64,000 nucleotides of DNA, taken from an uncultured Muribaculaceae bacterium (GTDB taxonomy: Bacteria; Bacteroidota; Bacteroidia; Bacteroidales; Muribaculaceae). The notes beneath the pieces were generated by a model. That model was not told where the DNA came from, ran no database searches, and saw only the letters and a list, made by a program, of their open reading frames with translations. The position numbers and the translations under genes were made by a program. How positions within the stretch are numbered: the stretch's first letter is position 1; each line of letters begins with the position of its first letter. Positions 50,748 to 59,325 of the stretch are shown here, in pieces. The stretch is from positions 62,001 through 126,000 of the forward strand of contig CAKUQQ010000002.1 of assembly GCA_934675575.1 (NCBI GenBank), given 5' to 3'.

Positions 50748-50777
50748 TTGGTATAACTTACAAATTTGGTATTTTTG
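50748..50777 (+). promoter_or_regulatory. Promoter of the DUF4143 ATPase gene
   Basis: TTG (50748-50750) and TATTTTTG (50770-50777), 19 bases apart. The -7 element rules out the upstream ATG at 50766. Confidence 0.6.
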
Positions 50778-50816
50778 CCAAAAGTTTTAATTACAACTAA
50801 TAAAAACCGCCACATT

Positions 50817-52022
50817 ATGATACAGCTCATAAATCGCCAGCACTACACTGACCGCATTGCGCCTTTTATCGACAAAAACATTATCAAGGTTCTCACCGGA
50901 CAGCGCCGTGTGGGAAAAAGCTGTATTCTGAAACAAATTCAAAACCACATTAAAACACAGAACCCCGACTGTAACACCATCTGCATAAACAAGGAGCTTG
51001 AGGAATTCGCTTTCATAAGAACCCACGAAGACCTTTCGACCTACATATCCCAGCACATGAAGGCAGAAACAAGAAACTACTTGTTCATTGACGAAGTGCA
51101 GGACATATCTGGATTTGAGCACACTCTGCGAAGCCTGCAAGCCGAAAATGCCTGCGACATTTTCATAACAGGCAGCAATGCAACCATGCTTTCAAGCGAG
51201 CTTTCCACCTTCCTTTCTGGAAGATATATCGAATTTCACATCTACAGCCTGTCTTACCCCGAATTCCTTACTTTCCACAAAGTTAATGCCAGCAACCAAA
51301 GTTTGCGAAAATACCTGACAATAGGAGGGCTGCCATATTTAAGCAATCTTCCTATGCAAGAAGACCTGAATTTCGAATACCTAAAAAATGTGTATTCAAC
51401 AATAATTCTAAAAGATGTGGTCAAACGCGAAGGCATTCGCAATGTCGATTTTCTTGAGACGTTGGCTATTTACACCGCCGACAATGTTGGCAACCTGTTC
51501 TCTGCCAACAACATTAGCCGCTATCTGAAATCTCAACGCATAAACATCTCCCCAATCCAGGTAATCAACTACCTGAAAGCTCTGCAAAACGCATTTCTAA
51601 TACACAAAGTGCGCCGCATCGATGTCAACGGCCTAAAGGCTTTTAAAATAGGAGATAAATATTATTTCGAAGACCTCGGTCTGAGAAATTGCCACTTCGG
51701 TTTCACAATGCAAAAAGACATTCACAAACTCATGGAAAATGCCATATTTTTGCATTTGGTCAATAAGCATTATGAGGTGTACACTGGCCAACAAACTGCC
51801 AATCGTGAAATTGATTTTGTGGCGCGAAAAGGTGACGAAGTGGTTTATGTGCAATCAGCCTATATGATGAATGACGAAGCCACCAAGCAAAGAGAATTTG
51901 GCAACCTTATGGCCATTCACAACAACTACCCAAAATTTGTGGTCAGCCTTGACGAGTGGACAAGCGGTAGTTGCGTTGATGGCATAATGCACTTGCATTT
52001 AGGCGAATTTCTTATGCAGTAA
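50817..52022 (+). CDS. AAA ATPase with DUF4143 domain
   Basis: 401 residues from Met at 50817. The N-terminal AAA module (about 20-150) has Walker A TGQRRVGKSCILKQI, Walker B YLFIDEVQDI and the sensor ITGSNATMLS, then SGRYIEFHIYSLSYPEFL. The C-terminal DUF4143 part (about 170-400) has IGGLPYL, a winged-helix-like segment (NLFSANNISRYLKSQRINISPIQVINYLKAL) and a nuclease-like fold end (REIDFVARKGDEVVYVQ). These ATPases are common, often in several copies, in Bacteroidota genomes; their function is unknown. A/T-richer than flanking genes. Confidence 0.85.
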   Translation: MIQLINRQHYTDRIAPFIDKNIIKVLTGQRRVGKSCILKQIQNHIKTQNPDCNTICINKELEEFAFIRTHEDLSTYISQHMKAETRNYLFIDEVQDISGFEHTLRSLQAENACDIFITGSNATMLSSELSTFLSGRYIEFHIYSLSYPEFLTFHKVNASNQSLRKYLTIGGLPYLSNLPMQEDLNFEYLKNVYSTIILKDVVKREGIRNVDFLETLAIYTADNVGNLFSANNISRYLKSQRINISPIQVINYLKALQNAFLIHKVRRIDVNGLKAFKIGDKYYFEDLGLRNCHFGFTMQKDIHKLMENAIFLHLVNKHYEVYTGQQTANREIDFVARKGDEVVYVQSAYMMNDEATKQREFGNLMAIHNNYPKFVVSLDEWTSGSCVDGIMHLHLGEFLMQ

Positions 52023-52091
52023 CCGTCTATATCTATCGTTGGTAGAGTTGAGTTATATAATCAGGAAATAAAACTTAAAAATTGATATGTA

Positions 52092-52481
52092 ATGAAATTA
52101 AAAACCAAAGGCACTACGGCTTATCTGTTTTCAGTATTCATTGTAACATTTATCGCTTTTGTTATACCTTCTGTAGCATTGTACTTTGGAAGCTATGGAG
52201 GCGTAATCCTTTCTGCTTGTTTATCCATGCTTAATGCTGGTACAGCTTGTTGTTCTTGGATTTTAGCAAAGCCAAATAGAAAGAACAATTTGCTGAAATG
52301 GCATTTGGGACTCAATGCCTGTATTACGATGCTTTTGCTTGGCATTGTTTCTGTGGTCCTAACCAATGGCAGTTCTATATCTTTATGCGTCACTATATTT
52401 CTATGGCTGGGAATCTTCAACATGTTGCCCATCACATTATCGTATGCAATTTATACTTTCATTCAGTGCAATGATGTGTAA
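52092..52481 (+). CDS. Small four-helix membrane protein of unknown function
   Basis: 129 residues with four hydrophobic helices (about 10-32, 38-58, 70-92 and 96-121). No conserved domain is recognised. The gene is A/T-rich and uses codons unlike its C-rich neighbours, which suggests later acquisition. The gap to the ATPase gene is 69 bases. A terminator follows. Confidence 0.6.
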   Translation: MKLKTKGTTAYLFSVFIVTFIAFVIPSVALYFGSYGGVILSACLSMLNAGTACCSWILAKPNRKNNLLKWHLGLNACITMLLLGIVSVVLTNGSSISLCVTIFLWLGIFNMLPITLSYAIYTFIQCNDV

Positions 52482-52518
52482 CAAGCCAACAAGTATGTGC
52501 CATAAAAAATAACTACGC

Positions 52519-52560
52519 AAAAAAATTAAGACTCGGCAGTCGAAACCACCGAGTCTATTT
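52519..52560. terminator. Bidirectional terminator between convergent genes
   Basis: AGACTCGG pairs with CCGAGTCT. On the minus strand TTAATTTTTTT follows and on the plus strand ATTTTC follows. Confidence 0.75.
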
Positions 52561-52584
52561 TCATTTCGATATTGTAGTGTCATG

Positions 52585-53160
52585 TCATTTGCCACAGTTG
52601 TCACAACTGCCGCTGCAACCCTCATCACCGCCACAGCCGCCGTCGCAGCCACCACAATGACCACTACAAGCATGTTGCTTAGGGTTCAATTCGTCTGGAG
52701 TGGCATCACGCACAGTTATCACCTTGCCCTTGTAACGCACAGAGCTGCCGGCGAGCTGGTGGTTAAAATCCATTGTCACGGTGTCTGGTCCCACCTTCGT
52801 CACCAGACCGTCCACACGGTGGCCGTCTTGCGTGAGCATAGGCAACATCACACCCTCACGCACTTTTTCGGCGTCGAACTCACCATTCACGTTGAACACG
52901 CTCTTGTCAAGTTCCAGCACCATGTCGGGGTTCTTAGGACCAAAAGCCTCATCTGGAGTCAGAGTAAAATCAAACTCCGCCCCCTGCTCCAAGTTATTTA
53001 TACGGTTGGCAAACTCCTCAAGCATCGATTGGTCCATGCCAAACACGAAGCCGTCGGGGTGCTCTGCTGTGAACTTAAACACTGAGTTCTCTCCGCCCTT
53101 ATCCACAGCAAAAATTTCATACGCCAACTCCACATATTTTCCAAACTTAATTGTTTCCAT
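52585..53160 (-). CDS. slyD: FKBP-type peptidyl-prolyl isomerase, SlyD-like
   Basis: 191 residues. FKBP fold split by an insert-in-flap domain: YVELAYEIFAVDKGGE, FVFGMDQSMLEEFANRI, then ITPDEAFG-type LTPDEAFGPKNPDMV and VDGLVTKVGPDTVTMDFNHQLAG. The last 30 residues are a Cys/His/Gly-rich metal-binding tail (HACSGHCGGCDGGCGG and more). It catalyses proline isomerisation and probably buffers nickel or another metal. The gene symbol reflects the family, not proven orthology. Confidence 0.92.
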   Translation of the reverse strand: METIKFGKYVELAYEIFAVDKGGENSVFKFTAEHPDGFVFGMDQSMLEEFANRINNLEQGAEFDFTLTPDEAFGPKNPDMVLELDKSVFNVNGEFDAEKVREGVMLPMLTQDGHRVDGLVTKVGPDTVTMDFNHQLAGSSVRYKGKVITVRDATPDELNPKQHACSGHCGGCDGGCGGDEGCSGSCDNCGK

Positions 53161-53210
53161 TTTCCAAAAACCTGTTTTTTATTATAAAAACTCCACTTTA
53201 CTTATTTCTG

Positions 53211-53218
53211 CAAAATTA
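53211..53218 (-). promoter_or_regulatory. Promoter of slyD (-7 element)
   Basis: TAATTTTG on the minus strand, 50 bases upstream of the start. Confidence 0.5.
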
Positions 53219-53272
53219 AGCTAAAAAACACGCCCCACCGCAATATTTTTCGGAAAAATCACGCCCACGCTG

Positions 53273-53302
53273 TTGCTATTAACAAAATAATCCTTATCTT
53301 TG
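53273..53302 (+). promoter_or_regulatory. Promoter of tRNA-Leu
   Basis: TTG (53273-53275) and TATCTTTG (53295-53302), 19 bases apart. The tRNA starts 11 bases after the -7 element. Confidence 0.65.
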
Positions 53303-53313
53303 CACACGCAATT

Positions 53314-53395
53314 GCCCAAGTGGCGGAATTGGTAGACGCGCACGTTTCAGGTGCGTGTGTTTAACGACGTGAAGGTTCGAGTCCTTTCTTGGGCA
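53314..53395 (+). tRNA. tRNA-Leu (anticodon CAG)
   Basis: Acceptor GCCCAAG/CTTGGGC, D-arm with GGTAGA, anticodon arm CACGT-TTCAGGT-GCGTG (CAG), a long class II variable arm (TGTTTAACGACGTG), T-arm with TTCGAGT and discriminator A. Confidence 0.94.
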
Positions 53396-53401
53396 CAGTT
53401 T

Positions 53402-53441
53402 AAAGGTTGGTAACTTATTGTTATCAACCTTTACTATTTTT
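53402..53441 (+). terminator. Intrinsic terminator of tRNA-Leu
   Basis: AAAGGTTG pairs with CAACCTTT and is followed by ACTATTTTTC. Confidence 0.75.
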
Positions 53442-53528
53442 CATCTGCTCTTATCCGTCTTTGAGAATTTAGGACTAATTGCAAAAAGACGGACTAACTG
53501 GAAATGGTTGCAAAATTGCCGCACCACA

Positions 53529-54044
53529 TTACTTGCGAATAGCGAAGTTTATCACAGCCCAGCCGCCTATCACCTGCAACAACATGCCAGGCACACCTAT
53601 GCGGAAATCTTGCATGGCGGCAACCAGCGAGCCACACAGTGCCCACTCTCCAAGCGTGCCCACCACCTGATAGGCAAGCACCACACCAGCGAGCAGCGGC
53701 AGCGTAGCCTTCTTGTAGCGCGCAGCAGCCACACTGGCAGCCACGGCAAGCAGCACGCCCTTCATCACTATTGCCGGCAATGCAGCCACCGGAGGCATGC
53801 CAAAAAGCACCGAGTTGATTAGTGGCGACAAAACCGCCGTGAGCAATCCCACACGCCACCCATATTTATACGCTCCAACGAGTGTGAAAAAGTAGATTGG
53901 CAACCATGTCAATCCGCCCTTTGGCACAAGGTGAAACAGTTGCGGCAACACTATGTTGCCCACCACAAAAGCCATGGCAAACAGCCAAGTCTTTACGTCT
54001 TTGTATTCTAATGAATAAAGTTTAACCGATGTTGTAGTCTGCAT
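53529..54044 (-). CDS. ECF-type transporter S component-like membrane protein
   Basis: 171 residues from ATG at 54044; a TTG-initiated form 11 codons longer is less likely. About five or six membrane helices: TWLFAMAFVVGNIVLPQLFHLVP, LTWLPIYFFTLVGAYKYGWRVGLLTAVLSPLINSVLFG, AIVMKGVLLAVAASVAAARY, LPLLAGVVLAYQVVGTLGEW. This matches substrate-binding S components of energy-coupling-factor importers; the vitamin or metal is unknown. No EcfA/EcfT genes are nearby. It starts 44 bases after the DUF1893 gene and may be the last gene of the Fe-S operon. Confidence 0.78.
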   Translation of the reverse strand: MQTTTSVKLYSLEYKDVKTWLFAMAFVVGNIVLPQLFHLVPKGGLTWLPIYFFTLVGAYKYGWRVGLLTAVLSPLINSVLFGMPPVAALPAIVMKGVLLAVAASVAAARYKKATLPLLAGVVLAYQVVGTLGEWALCGSLVAAMQDFRIGVPGMLLQVIGGWAVINFAIRK

Positions 54045-54088
54045 ATCCTTAAAATTTCTTGTTTTATCTGTTCTCAATATCTAAAAAG

Positions 54089-54520
54089 TCACTTTTTGCA
54101 TTTAATTGCTGCCACAAAAGCCTTGATTGCCACCAGGCACTCCTCTGCAGTGGCACAGTCACGGCAAGCCGTCTCAAGCGGACACCACCCCGAATGTGAG
54201 CGGTTCTCTATGTGATTGACAAGCACACCATGCGCCACCGCCACACCATTGGCCTTGAGCAATTCTGCTGCCGGGGCACTCATCACATCGCCCCACGCCT
54301 CGCTCACACCGCCAAGCAGCATGAGCGCAGCGGCAGCCTTGCCCACCACCTTGTCGGCCACACACGCATCACGCAGCAGGCAGTTAGGTCGGTCGTCAAC
54401 CATGCGCAGCAGGTCGCTCACACCCATGCCGTCGTGGGTGCTTATCTCTCCAACGGCGCTTTTCACCACAAGCGAGTGGGCACCGTCGTGCAAAATCCGT
54501 TTCAAATCTTCCACTGCCAT
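54089..54520 (-). CDS. DUF1893-domain protein
   Basis: 143 residues. DUF1893 core at about 8-125: LHDGAHSLVVKSAVGEISTHDGMGVSDLLRMV, a Cys pair in NCLLRDACVADKVVGKAAAALMLLGGV, then WGDVMSAPAAELLKANGV and NRSHSGWCPLETACRDC. At least six cysteines are present. The start shares one base with the aldo/keto reductase stop (TGATG), so the two are translationally coupled. The function of DUF1893 is unknown; its constant placement beside ferredoxin-type enzymes suggests a redox task (inference). Confidence 0.85.
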   Translation of the reverse strand: MAVEDLKRILHDGAHSLVVKSAVGEISTHDGMGVSDLLRMVDDRPNCLLRDACVADKVVGKAAAALMLLGGVSEAWGDVMSAPAAELLKANGVAVAHGVLVNHIENRSHSGWCPLETACRDCATAEECLVAIKAFVAAIKCKK

Positions 54521-55923
54521 CAGTCGTTTTGCTTCAACCGCTCCACAAGAGCATCTACACGCTTCATCTCCTCCGGAATGTCAATTCCCTGCGGACAATG
54601 CGACACACACTGGCCGCACCCTATGCAGTGGCTTGCCTGGCGCAGCTTCGGCACTCTGCGGTCATAACCAATCAAGAATGCCCTGCGCGCACGCTTGTAG
54701 TCGGGGTCGCGAGGGTCTTTGTCGGGCATGTTACCCTCCTCTATGCACTTGTTGTAGTGCGAGAACACGGCTGGTATGTTTAATCCGTAGGGGCACGGCA
54801 TACAGTAGTTGCACTCGTTGCATGGAATGGTCTCCAAGTCATATATCTGCTTGGCTATCTCCATCAAGAACTCGTTCTCTTCCTTGGTTATAGGCCTGAG
54901 AGGAGAATATGTCTTTATGTTTTCGCGCAGATGCTCCATATAGGTCATTCCACTCAGCACACACAGCACGTCATTGGGTGTGGCGGCATAGCGGAACGCC
55001 CAGCTTGCCACGCTCGACTCCGGCTCGCGTTCCTTCATGCGCTTCACAATGAAATCAGGCACCTTCGACAGTCGTCCGCCAAGCAGCGGTTCCATAATCA
55101 CGCAAGGTATGTTTCGCTTCACAAGCTCGCCATACAGATACGACGCATCGGTGTTACGCTCATTGATTTCGTTGGCGTAGTTCCAGTCAAGATAATTCAG
55201 CTCTATCTGCACGAAATCCCAGTGATATTTGCCCTCGTCATGCCATTTAAGCGCAAGGTCAAACACCTTCACGTCGCCATGATATGAGAAGCCGAGGTTG
55301 CGTATGCGTCCTTTCTTCTTTTGCTCCACAAGCCAGTCGAGTATGCCATTGTCTATGTAGCGGTCATAGAACTCGTCCATTCCTGTGCCTTCGCGCCCCA
55401 TGCCTATGCCATGCAGCAGCAAGTAGTCCACATAATCCACCTGCAACTCCTTGAGAGAGTTTTCAAACATCTCCATCGAAGCCTTGCGCGGCCATGTCTC
55501 TGGCGCAAAGTTCGACAGTTTTGTTGCCACAAAATAGTCCGACCGTTTGTGCCGGTGCAGAGCTATGCCGGTGGCACGCTCCGAGCGGCCCTTGCAGTAG
55601 GCTGGCGATGTGTCAAAGTAGTTCACGCCGTGCTCAAGTGCAAAATCCACTTGGCGGTTCACCATGTCCTGGTCTATCTCGGCATCTGGATTTTCACGCG
55701 CGGACCCTTCGCCCACCACAGGCAGGCGCATCATGCCATAGCCCAGCACCGACACCTTATCGCCGGTGTTTGGGTTGGTGCGATATGTCATAGTGCCAGT
55801 GCCGTCTTTTGCGGCATCAGCCTTCTTGTCTTCTTTTTTGCAGGCCGTGAGCAGTGCCGAAGTAGATGCGGCTGCCACGCCCAAGCCTTTCAAAAAATTT
55901 CTTCTGTTTATGTTCTTCTCCAT
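54520..55923 (-). CDS. Exported aldo/keto reductase with C-terminal ferredoxin domain
   Basis: 467 residues from Met at 55923 (MEKNINRRNFLKGLGVAAASTS), a twin-arginine-like signal directly followed by a lipobox (LLTAC). The (alpha/beta)8 aldo/keto reductase domain is about 45-345: VSVLGYGMMRLP, GVNYFDTSPAYCKGRSE (Asp and Tyr of the tetrad), ATKLSN (Lys) and LLLHGIG (His). After it come CNECNYCMPCPYGLNIP and, near 430-445, SHCIGCGQCVSHCPQGIDIP, i.e. cysteine motifs for two iron-sulfur clusters. A Tat-exported lipoprotein form of a nucleotide-using enzyme is unusual. Second gene of the operon, 23 bases after the Fe-S membrane protein. Confidence 0.85.
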   Translation of the reverse strand: MEKNINRRNFLKGLGVAAASTSALLTACKKEDKKADAAKDGTGTMTYRTNPNTGDKVSVLGYGMMRLPVVGEGSARENPDAEIDQDMVNRQVDFALEHGVNYFDTSPAYCKGRSERATGIALHRHKRSDYFVATKLSNFAPETWPRKASMEMFENSLKELQVDYVDYLLLHGIGMGREGTGMDEFYDRYIDNGILDWLVEQKKKGRIRNLGFSYHGDVKVFDLALKWHDEGKYHWDFVQIELNYLDWNYANEINERNTDASYLYGELVKRNIPCVIMEPLLGGRLSKVPDFIVKRMKEREPESSVASWAFRYAATPNDVLCVLSGMTYMEHLRENIKTYSPLRPITKEENEFLMEIAKQIYDLETIPCNECNYCMPCPYGLNIPAVFSHYNKCIEEGNMPDKDPRDPDYKRARRAFLIGYDRRVPKLRQASHCIGCGQCVSHCPQGIDIPEEMKRVDALVERLKQND

Positions 55924-55946
55924 GTCGATACTCTTTTTCTTGGTCG

Positions 55947-57443
55947 TCAAATCACTCGGTGCACCTCATTGCCCTCCACATATATCGCGCTCAGCGGACG
56001 TGCCGGACACAGGTTTTCGCAAGTGCCGCACCCTATGCAGCGCTCCACATTCACCGATGGCACACGCACTATTCCGTCGCCTTTCTGCATAGGCACCATG
56101 ATTATGGCACCCACAGGGCAGTGCTTTGCACAGTTGCCGCAAGCCACTCCGTCGGTCAGCGGAATGCAGTTTTTCTTCACCCACACGGCATGGCCTATCT
56201 GCACCGACGATTTCTCGGCTCTCGTGATAGGCAATATGGCGCCTGCCGGGCACACCTCCGAGCACTTGGTGCACTCTGGGCGGCAATAGCCGCGTTCATA
56301 GCTCATCGTGGGTTGCATAAGTTTCAATGGGTCGTCAGATGGACGCAACACGTCGTTGGGACACACTGCCACACACAGCTGGCATGCCGTGCAGTGCTTG
56401 GCCATGTGAGCAGCCGAAACAGCTCCAGGCGGCACTATCGGAGTCTGACGCACAGGCACCACCTTGTCCTCTATGGCGGCTAGTCCGCCGTCAACCTTCT
56501 TTTTTGTTTGCGACATCACTGCTGTGGTGGCAAGTGCCACCGCTCCAAGCATAGCAGCTCTGCGTGAGCTGTCTGGAGTGTCACCGCCACCGTTGTCACC
56601 GGCTGCAGTCTTGTCCGCTTTATTGGCTGCGCCATAGCGCAACGCGCCAAACTTGCACTGCTCCAAGCAGTCGCCACACGTCACGCAACGGCTATAATCC
56701 ACGGTCTTGCTCTTGAAATCTATGCACGAAGCCTTGCATGTGCGGCTGCACATGCCACAACTGCGGCACTTGTCGCTGTCAAACCTCACTTTCAGCCACG
56801 AGAAGCGCGACAAGAAGCCAAGCACCGTTCCCACAGGGCACACCGTGTTGCAATAAGTGCGGCCGTTGCGCCATGCGAGCACACCCACCACCACGAATGT
56901 AGCTGCAGCTATCGCAAAGGTCGATATGCTCCTTATCCAAATGTCACGTGAGTAGAAAGCGTAGGAGTCAAGCCGTTCCGCAAAATAAGCAAGCACATTA
57001 TTTGCACCTATCCACACCGGCTGCAGCAAGTTTTGGGCTATGCGGCCATAGCTGCTGTAAGGAGCAAGCAACGCCACCACCGACCCTGCGCCAGCCACAA
57101 ATGCCACCACAAAAATCAGCAGAAAGCCATAACGCAGCCAGTTTTTGGCTGGAGAATAGCTAAAACGATGTTTTTTCTTCTTGCGGCAACCACTCACGTG
57201 CGACACCACGTCTTGCATCACACCAAGTGGGCATATCACCGAGCAATACACGCGGCCAAACACCAGTGTCAGAAGCACCAAGCAGGCCACCACCACAAAG
57301 TTCAACGCCATTACGGCCGGCAAAAACTGAATTTTTGCCACCCAACCAAGCCACGCGTGCAGCGTGCCTGTGAAATCAAGGAAAAGCAGCGTGATAAGCA
57401 CAAAGCATATTGCTGCCAAAACAATTCTCGTTTTCTTGAGCAT
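55947..57443 (-). CDS. Multi-cluster 4Fe-4S membrane protein (NapH/CcoG-like)
   Basis: 498 residues. Four membrane helices in the first 210 residues, with the NapH-type motifs VYCSVICPLGVMQDV (after helix 2) and YCNTVCPVGTVLGF (after helix 4). Then ferredoxin motifs CRSCGMCSRTC and CVTCGDCLEQC, a twin-Arg-like SSRRAAMLG followed by a hydrophobic segment, and further clusters CTACQLCVAVCP, CRPECTKCSEVCP, CGNCAKHCP and CIGCGTCENLCP. Six ferredoxin-type Cys motifs are visible. It is likely to pass electrons between the quinone pool and the exported aldo/keto reductase encoded next (inference). Confidence 0.88.
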   Translation of the reverse strand: MLKKTRIVLAAICFVLITLLFLDFTGTLHAWLGWVAKIQFLPAVMALNFVVVACLVLLTLVFGRVYCSVICPLGVMQDVVSHVSGCRKKKKHRFSYSPAKNWLRYGFLLIFVVAFVAGAGSVVALLAPYSSYGRIAQNLLQPVWIGANNVLAYFAERLDSYAFYSRDIWIRSISTFAIAAATFVVVGVLAWRNGRTYCNTVCPVGTVLGFLSRFSWLKVRFDSDKCRSCGMCSRTCKASCIDFKSKTVDYSRCVTCGDCLEQCKFGALRYGAANKADKTAAGDNGGGDTPDSSRRAAMLGAVALATTAVMSQTKKKVDGGLAAIEDKVVPVRQTPIVPPGAVSAAHMAKHCTACQLCVAVCPNDVLRPSDDPLKLMQPTMSYERGYCRPECTKCSEVCPAGAILPITRAEKSSVQIGHAVWVKKNCIPLTDGVACGNCAKHCPVGAIIMVPMQKGDGIVRVPSVNVERCIGCGTCENLCPARPLSAIYVEGNEVHRVI

Positions 57444-57797
57444 AGCGAATTAATTTTTCGTCTGGAGAAACAGCCGCTCGACCCAGCCAGAGCCGCTGCG
57501 CCAGCCTCCACATTCATTAGTCAACACTTCAGCCGGAAACCCATCATGAAACCGACCATATTTTTTTTCAAAAATACACAAAAATCATCTTCAATTAAAA
57601 GCCACACCTCGTTTTTTCTGACATTTTAACCTTTACCGCAATTTCCGCATGCCACACTTCACCTTACCACACCTCACATTCCAGCCAAACACCCCAACAA
57701 CCACCCCACTGGCAACAGATAAACAGCCAAATTTTCAATAGAAAACAAACAAAAACTTATTTTTTTGTCGTTTTTTTTACCATTTTTGCCTCATAAA
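57444..57797. other. Divergent intergenic region between the Fe-S operon and the AbiE pair
   Basis: 354 bases. It holds the minus-strand promoter at 57569-57576, a C/A-rich, G-poor tract on the plus strand at about 57640-57735 and an A/T-rich tract just before the antitoxin gene. No gene is seen. Confidence 0.5.
57569..57576 (-). promoter_or_regulatory. Promoter of the Fe-S / aldo-keto reductase operon (-7 element)
   Basis: TATTTTTG on the minus strand, about 125 bases upstream of the first start. A TTG 15 bases further up is closer than usual. Confidence 0.4.
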
Positions 57798-58424
57798 ATG
57801 AAAAACGTTTTAGCAACTTTTCAAAATATTCCAGTATCATCGGCTGCCATTGTCTCCATATTTCCAAACATCAAGGCAAAAAGTGCAAAGATTTCACAAC
57901 TGGAAAAGGCGAATGAAATCATTCGTCTAAAGCGCAATTTGTTTGTCACCAATCCGGAAGAAAGCGGACTAGCTCTATCCACAGGTCTAATAGCCAACCA
58001 TCTGCTGGCACCATCATACGTTTCCCAGCAAACAGCGTTAAGACATTATGGTCTTATTCCAGAAGCCGTTTACACCACCCAATCCATGACGCTCAAGGCA
58101 GCCAAAACGTTCAACACTGCAATAGGAGTTTTTTCTTATACCCATATCTCAAAAGAGGCCTATGCCGTTGGACTTCGGCAAGAAAAAGACGGCAACGCCA
58201 ACTATATAATAGCCTCGCCTGAGAAAGCTCTTTGCGACCTTATTGCCACAATGCAAGGTGTGAATTTGCGGTACAAGAAAGAAGCGTTAGCGTTTTTGGA
58301 AGAAGACATCAGACTTGACATGGAGCGTTTCTGCCATTTCAACATTCAAATTTTTGAAGAATACATGAAGTTTGGCAAAAAAGCCAATTCCATTGCAACC
58401 ATAATAAAACTGCTTGACAAATGA
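57798..58424 (+). CDS. AbiEi-type antitoxin, type IV toxin-antitoxin system
   Basis: 208 residues from ATG at 57798. The N-terminal winged-helix region (about 15-65: IFPNIKAKSAKISQLEKANEIIRLKRNLFV) is followed by the AbiEi C-terminal domain (LIANHLLAPSYVSQQTALRHYGLIPE, then IASPEKALCDLIATM). AbiEi antitoxins repress the operon and oppose the partner without binding it. The stop overlaps the toxin start by 4 bases. Confidence 0.82.
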   Translation: MKNVLATFQNIPVSSAAIVSIFPNIKAKSAKISQLEKANEIIRLKRNLFVTNPEESGLALSTGLIANHLLAPSYVSQQTALRHYGLIPEAVYTTQSMTLKAAKTFNTAIGVFSYTHISKEAYAVGLRQEKDGNANYIIASPEKALCDLIATMQGVNLRYKKEALAFLEEDIRLDMERFCHFNIQIFEEYMKFGKKANSIATIIKLLDK

Positions 58425-59233
58425 ATGTAATTTATCAGAACATGCTTTCGGCATATGACCAAAGCACCGACCAAGCAAAAAGAAACGCCACTTTTGAAGT
58501 GAACCAACAAGTTATTCTTGCCGGCCTATACCAAGGAGGTTTTTTCGACAAAGCAGCATTCTATGGTGACACATGCCTCCGCATTTTTCATGGTTTGCAA
58601 CGATTTAGTGAAGACATGGATTTCTCTCTGCTTAAAGCTGACAGTAATTTCGACTTCTCAAAATACTTTCAGCCCATAATCAACGAGTTTGCAGCCATAG
58701 GCAGACAAGTTGAAATAAAAAAGAAAGACAAAAGGAACTTTGGCAAAGTAGAGTCGGCTTTTCTAAAAGACAACACCGATGTTTCGTTTCAAACGGAGAA
58801 ATCCATAAAAATAAAAATTGAGGTTGACACAAACCCGCCTCTCAATTTCACAACAGAGCAAAAGCTGCTATTGCAGCCACATTCTTTCATGACCAGATGC
58901 TTCACACTTCCTGATTTATTTGCCGGCAAAATGCACGCTTTGGTGTATCGCAGCTGGAAAAATAGGGTCAAAGGCCGAGATTGGTATGATTTTGAATGGT
59001 ATGTCAGAAACAATGTGCCGTTAGATTTTACTCACCTACAAGCGAGGATAAGAGAATTTAATGGTTGCGTGAAGTCAAAAGATGATTTCAAAAACGATTT
59101 AAAGTTACGGCTTGCCAACGCCGACATCAATCAAGTCAAAGCCGACGTGATGCCTTTTGTCAAAAATCCAAAAGAATTAGACATCTGGTCTAACGATTAT
59201 TTTCTTCAGCTAATGGATTTTCTGAAATTCTAA
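58421..59233 (+). CDS. AbiEii/AbiGii-family nucleotidyltransferase toxin
   Basis: 270 residues. The DNA polymerase beta-like nucleotidyltransferase core has AAFYGDTCLRIFHGLQRFSEDMDFSL (the GD/T and SEDMDF acidic motif) near 40-70, then IKIKIEVDTNPPL (third acidic position). A helical C-terminal part has LPDLFAGKMHALVYR and KGRDWYDFEWYV. AbiEii toxins modify tRNA with nucleotides and stop growth, giving phage defence or plasmid stabilisation. A/T-richer than the region. Confidence 0.88.
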   Translation: MNVIYQNMLSAYDQSTDQAKRNATFEVNQQVILAGLYQGGFFDKAAFYGDTCLRIFHGLQRFSEDMDFSLLKADSNFDFSKYFQPIINEFAAIGRQVEIKKKDKRNFGKVESAFLKDNTDVSFQTEKSIKIKIEVDTNPPLNFTTEQKLLLQPHSFMTRCFTLPDLFAGKMHALVYRSWKNRVKGRDWYDFEWYVRNNVPLDFTHLQARIREFNGCVKSKDDFKNDLKLRLANADINQVKADVMPFVKNPKELDIWSNDYFLQLMDFLKF

Positions 59234-59259
59234 TTTCCAATCAAGCTTTTTCCAACAAC

Positions 59260-59297
59260 AAAAAAAATGCCGGGTGGCGGCAGTCGTCACTCGGCAA
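59260..59297 (-). terminator. Intrinsic terminator of cassette 2
   Basis: On the minus strand TGCCGAGTGAC pairs imperfectly with GCCACCCGGCA and is followed by eight T. It lies about 30 bases beyond the last gene of the cassette. Confidence 0.75.
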
Positions 59298-59325
59298 TGG
59301 GCGGAAAGTGCGGTGCGCAGCAGCA

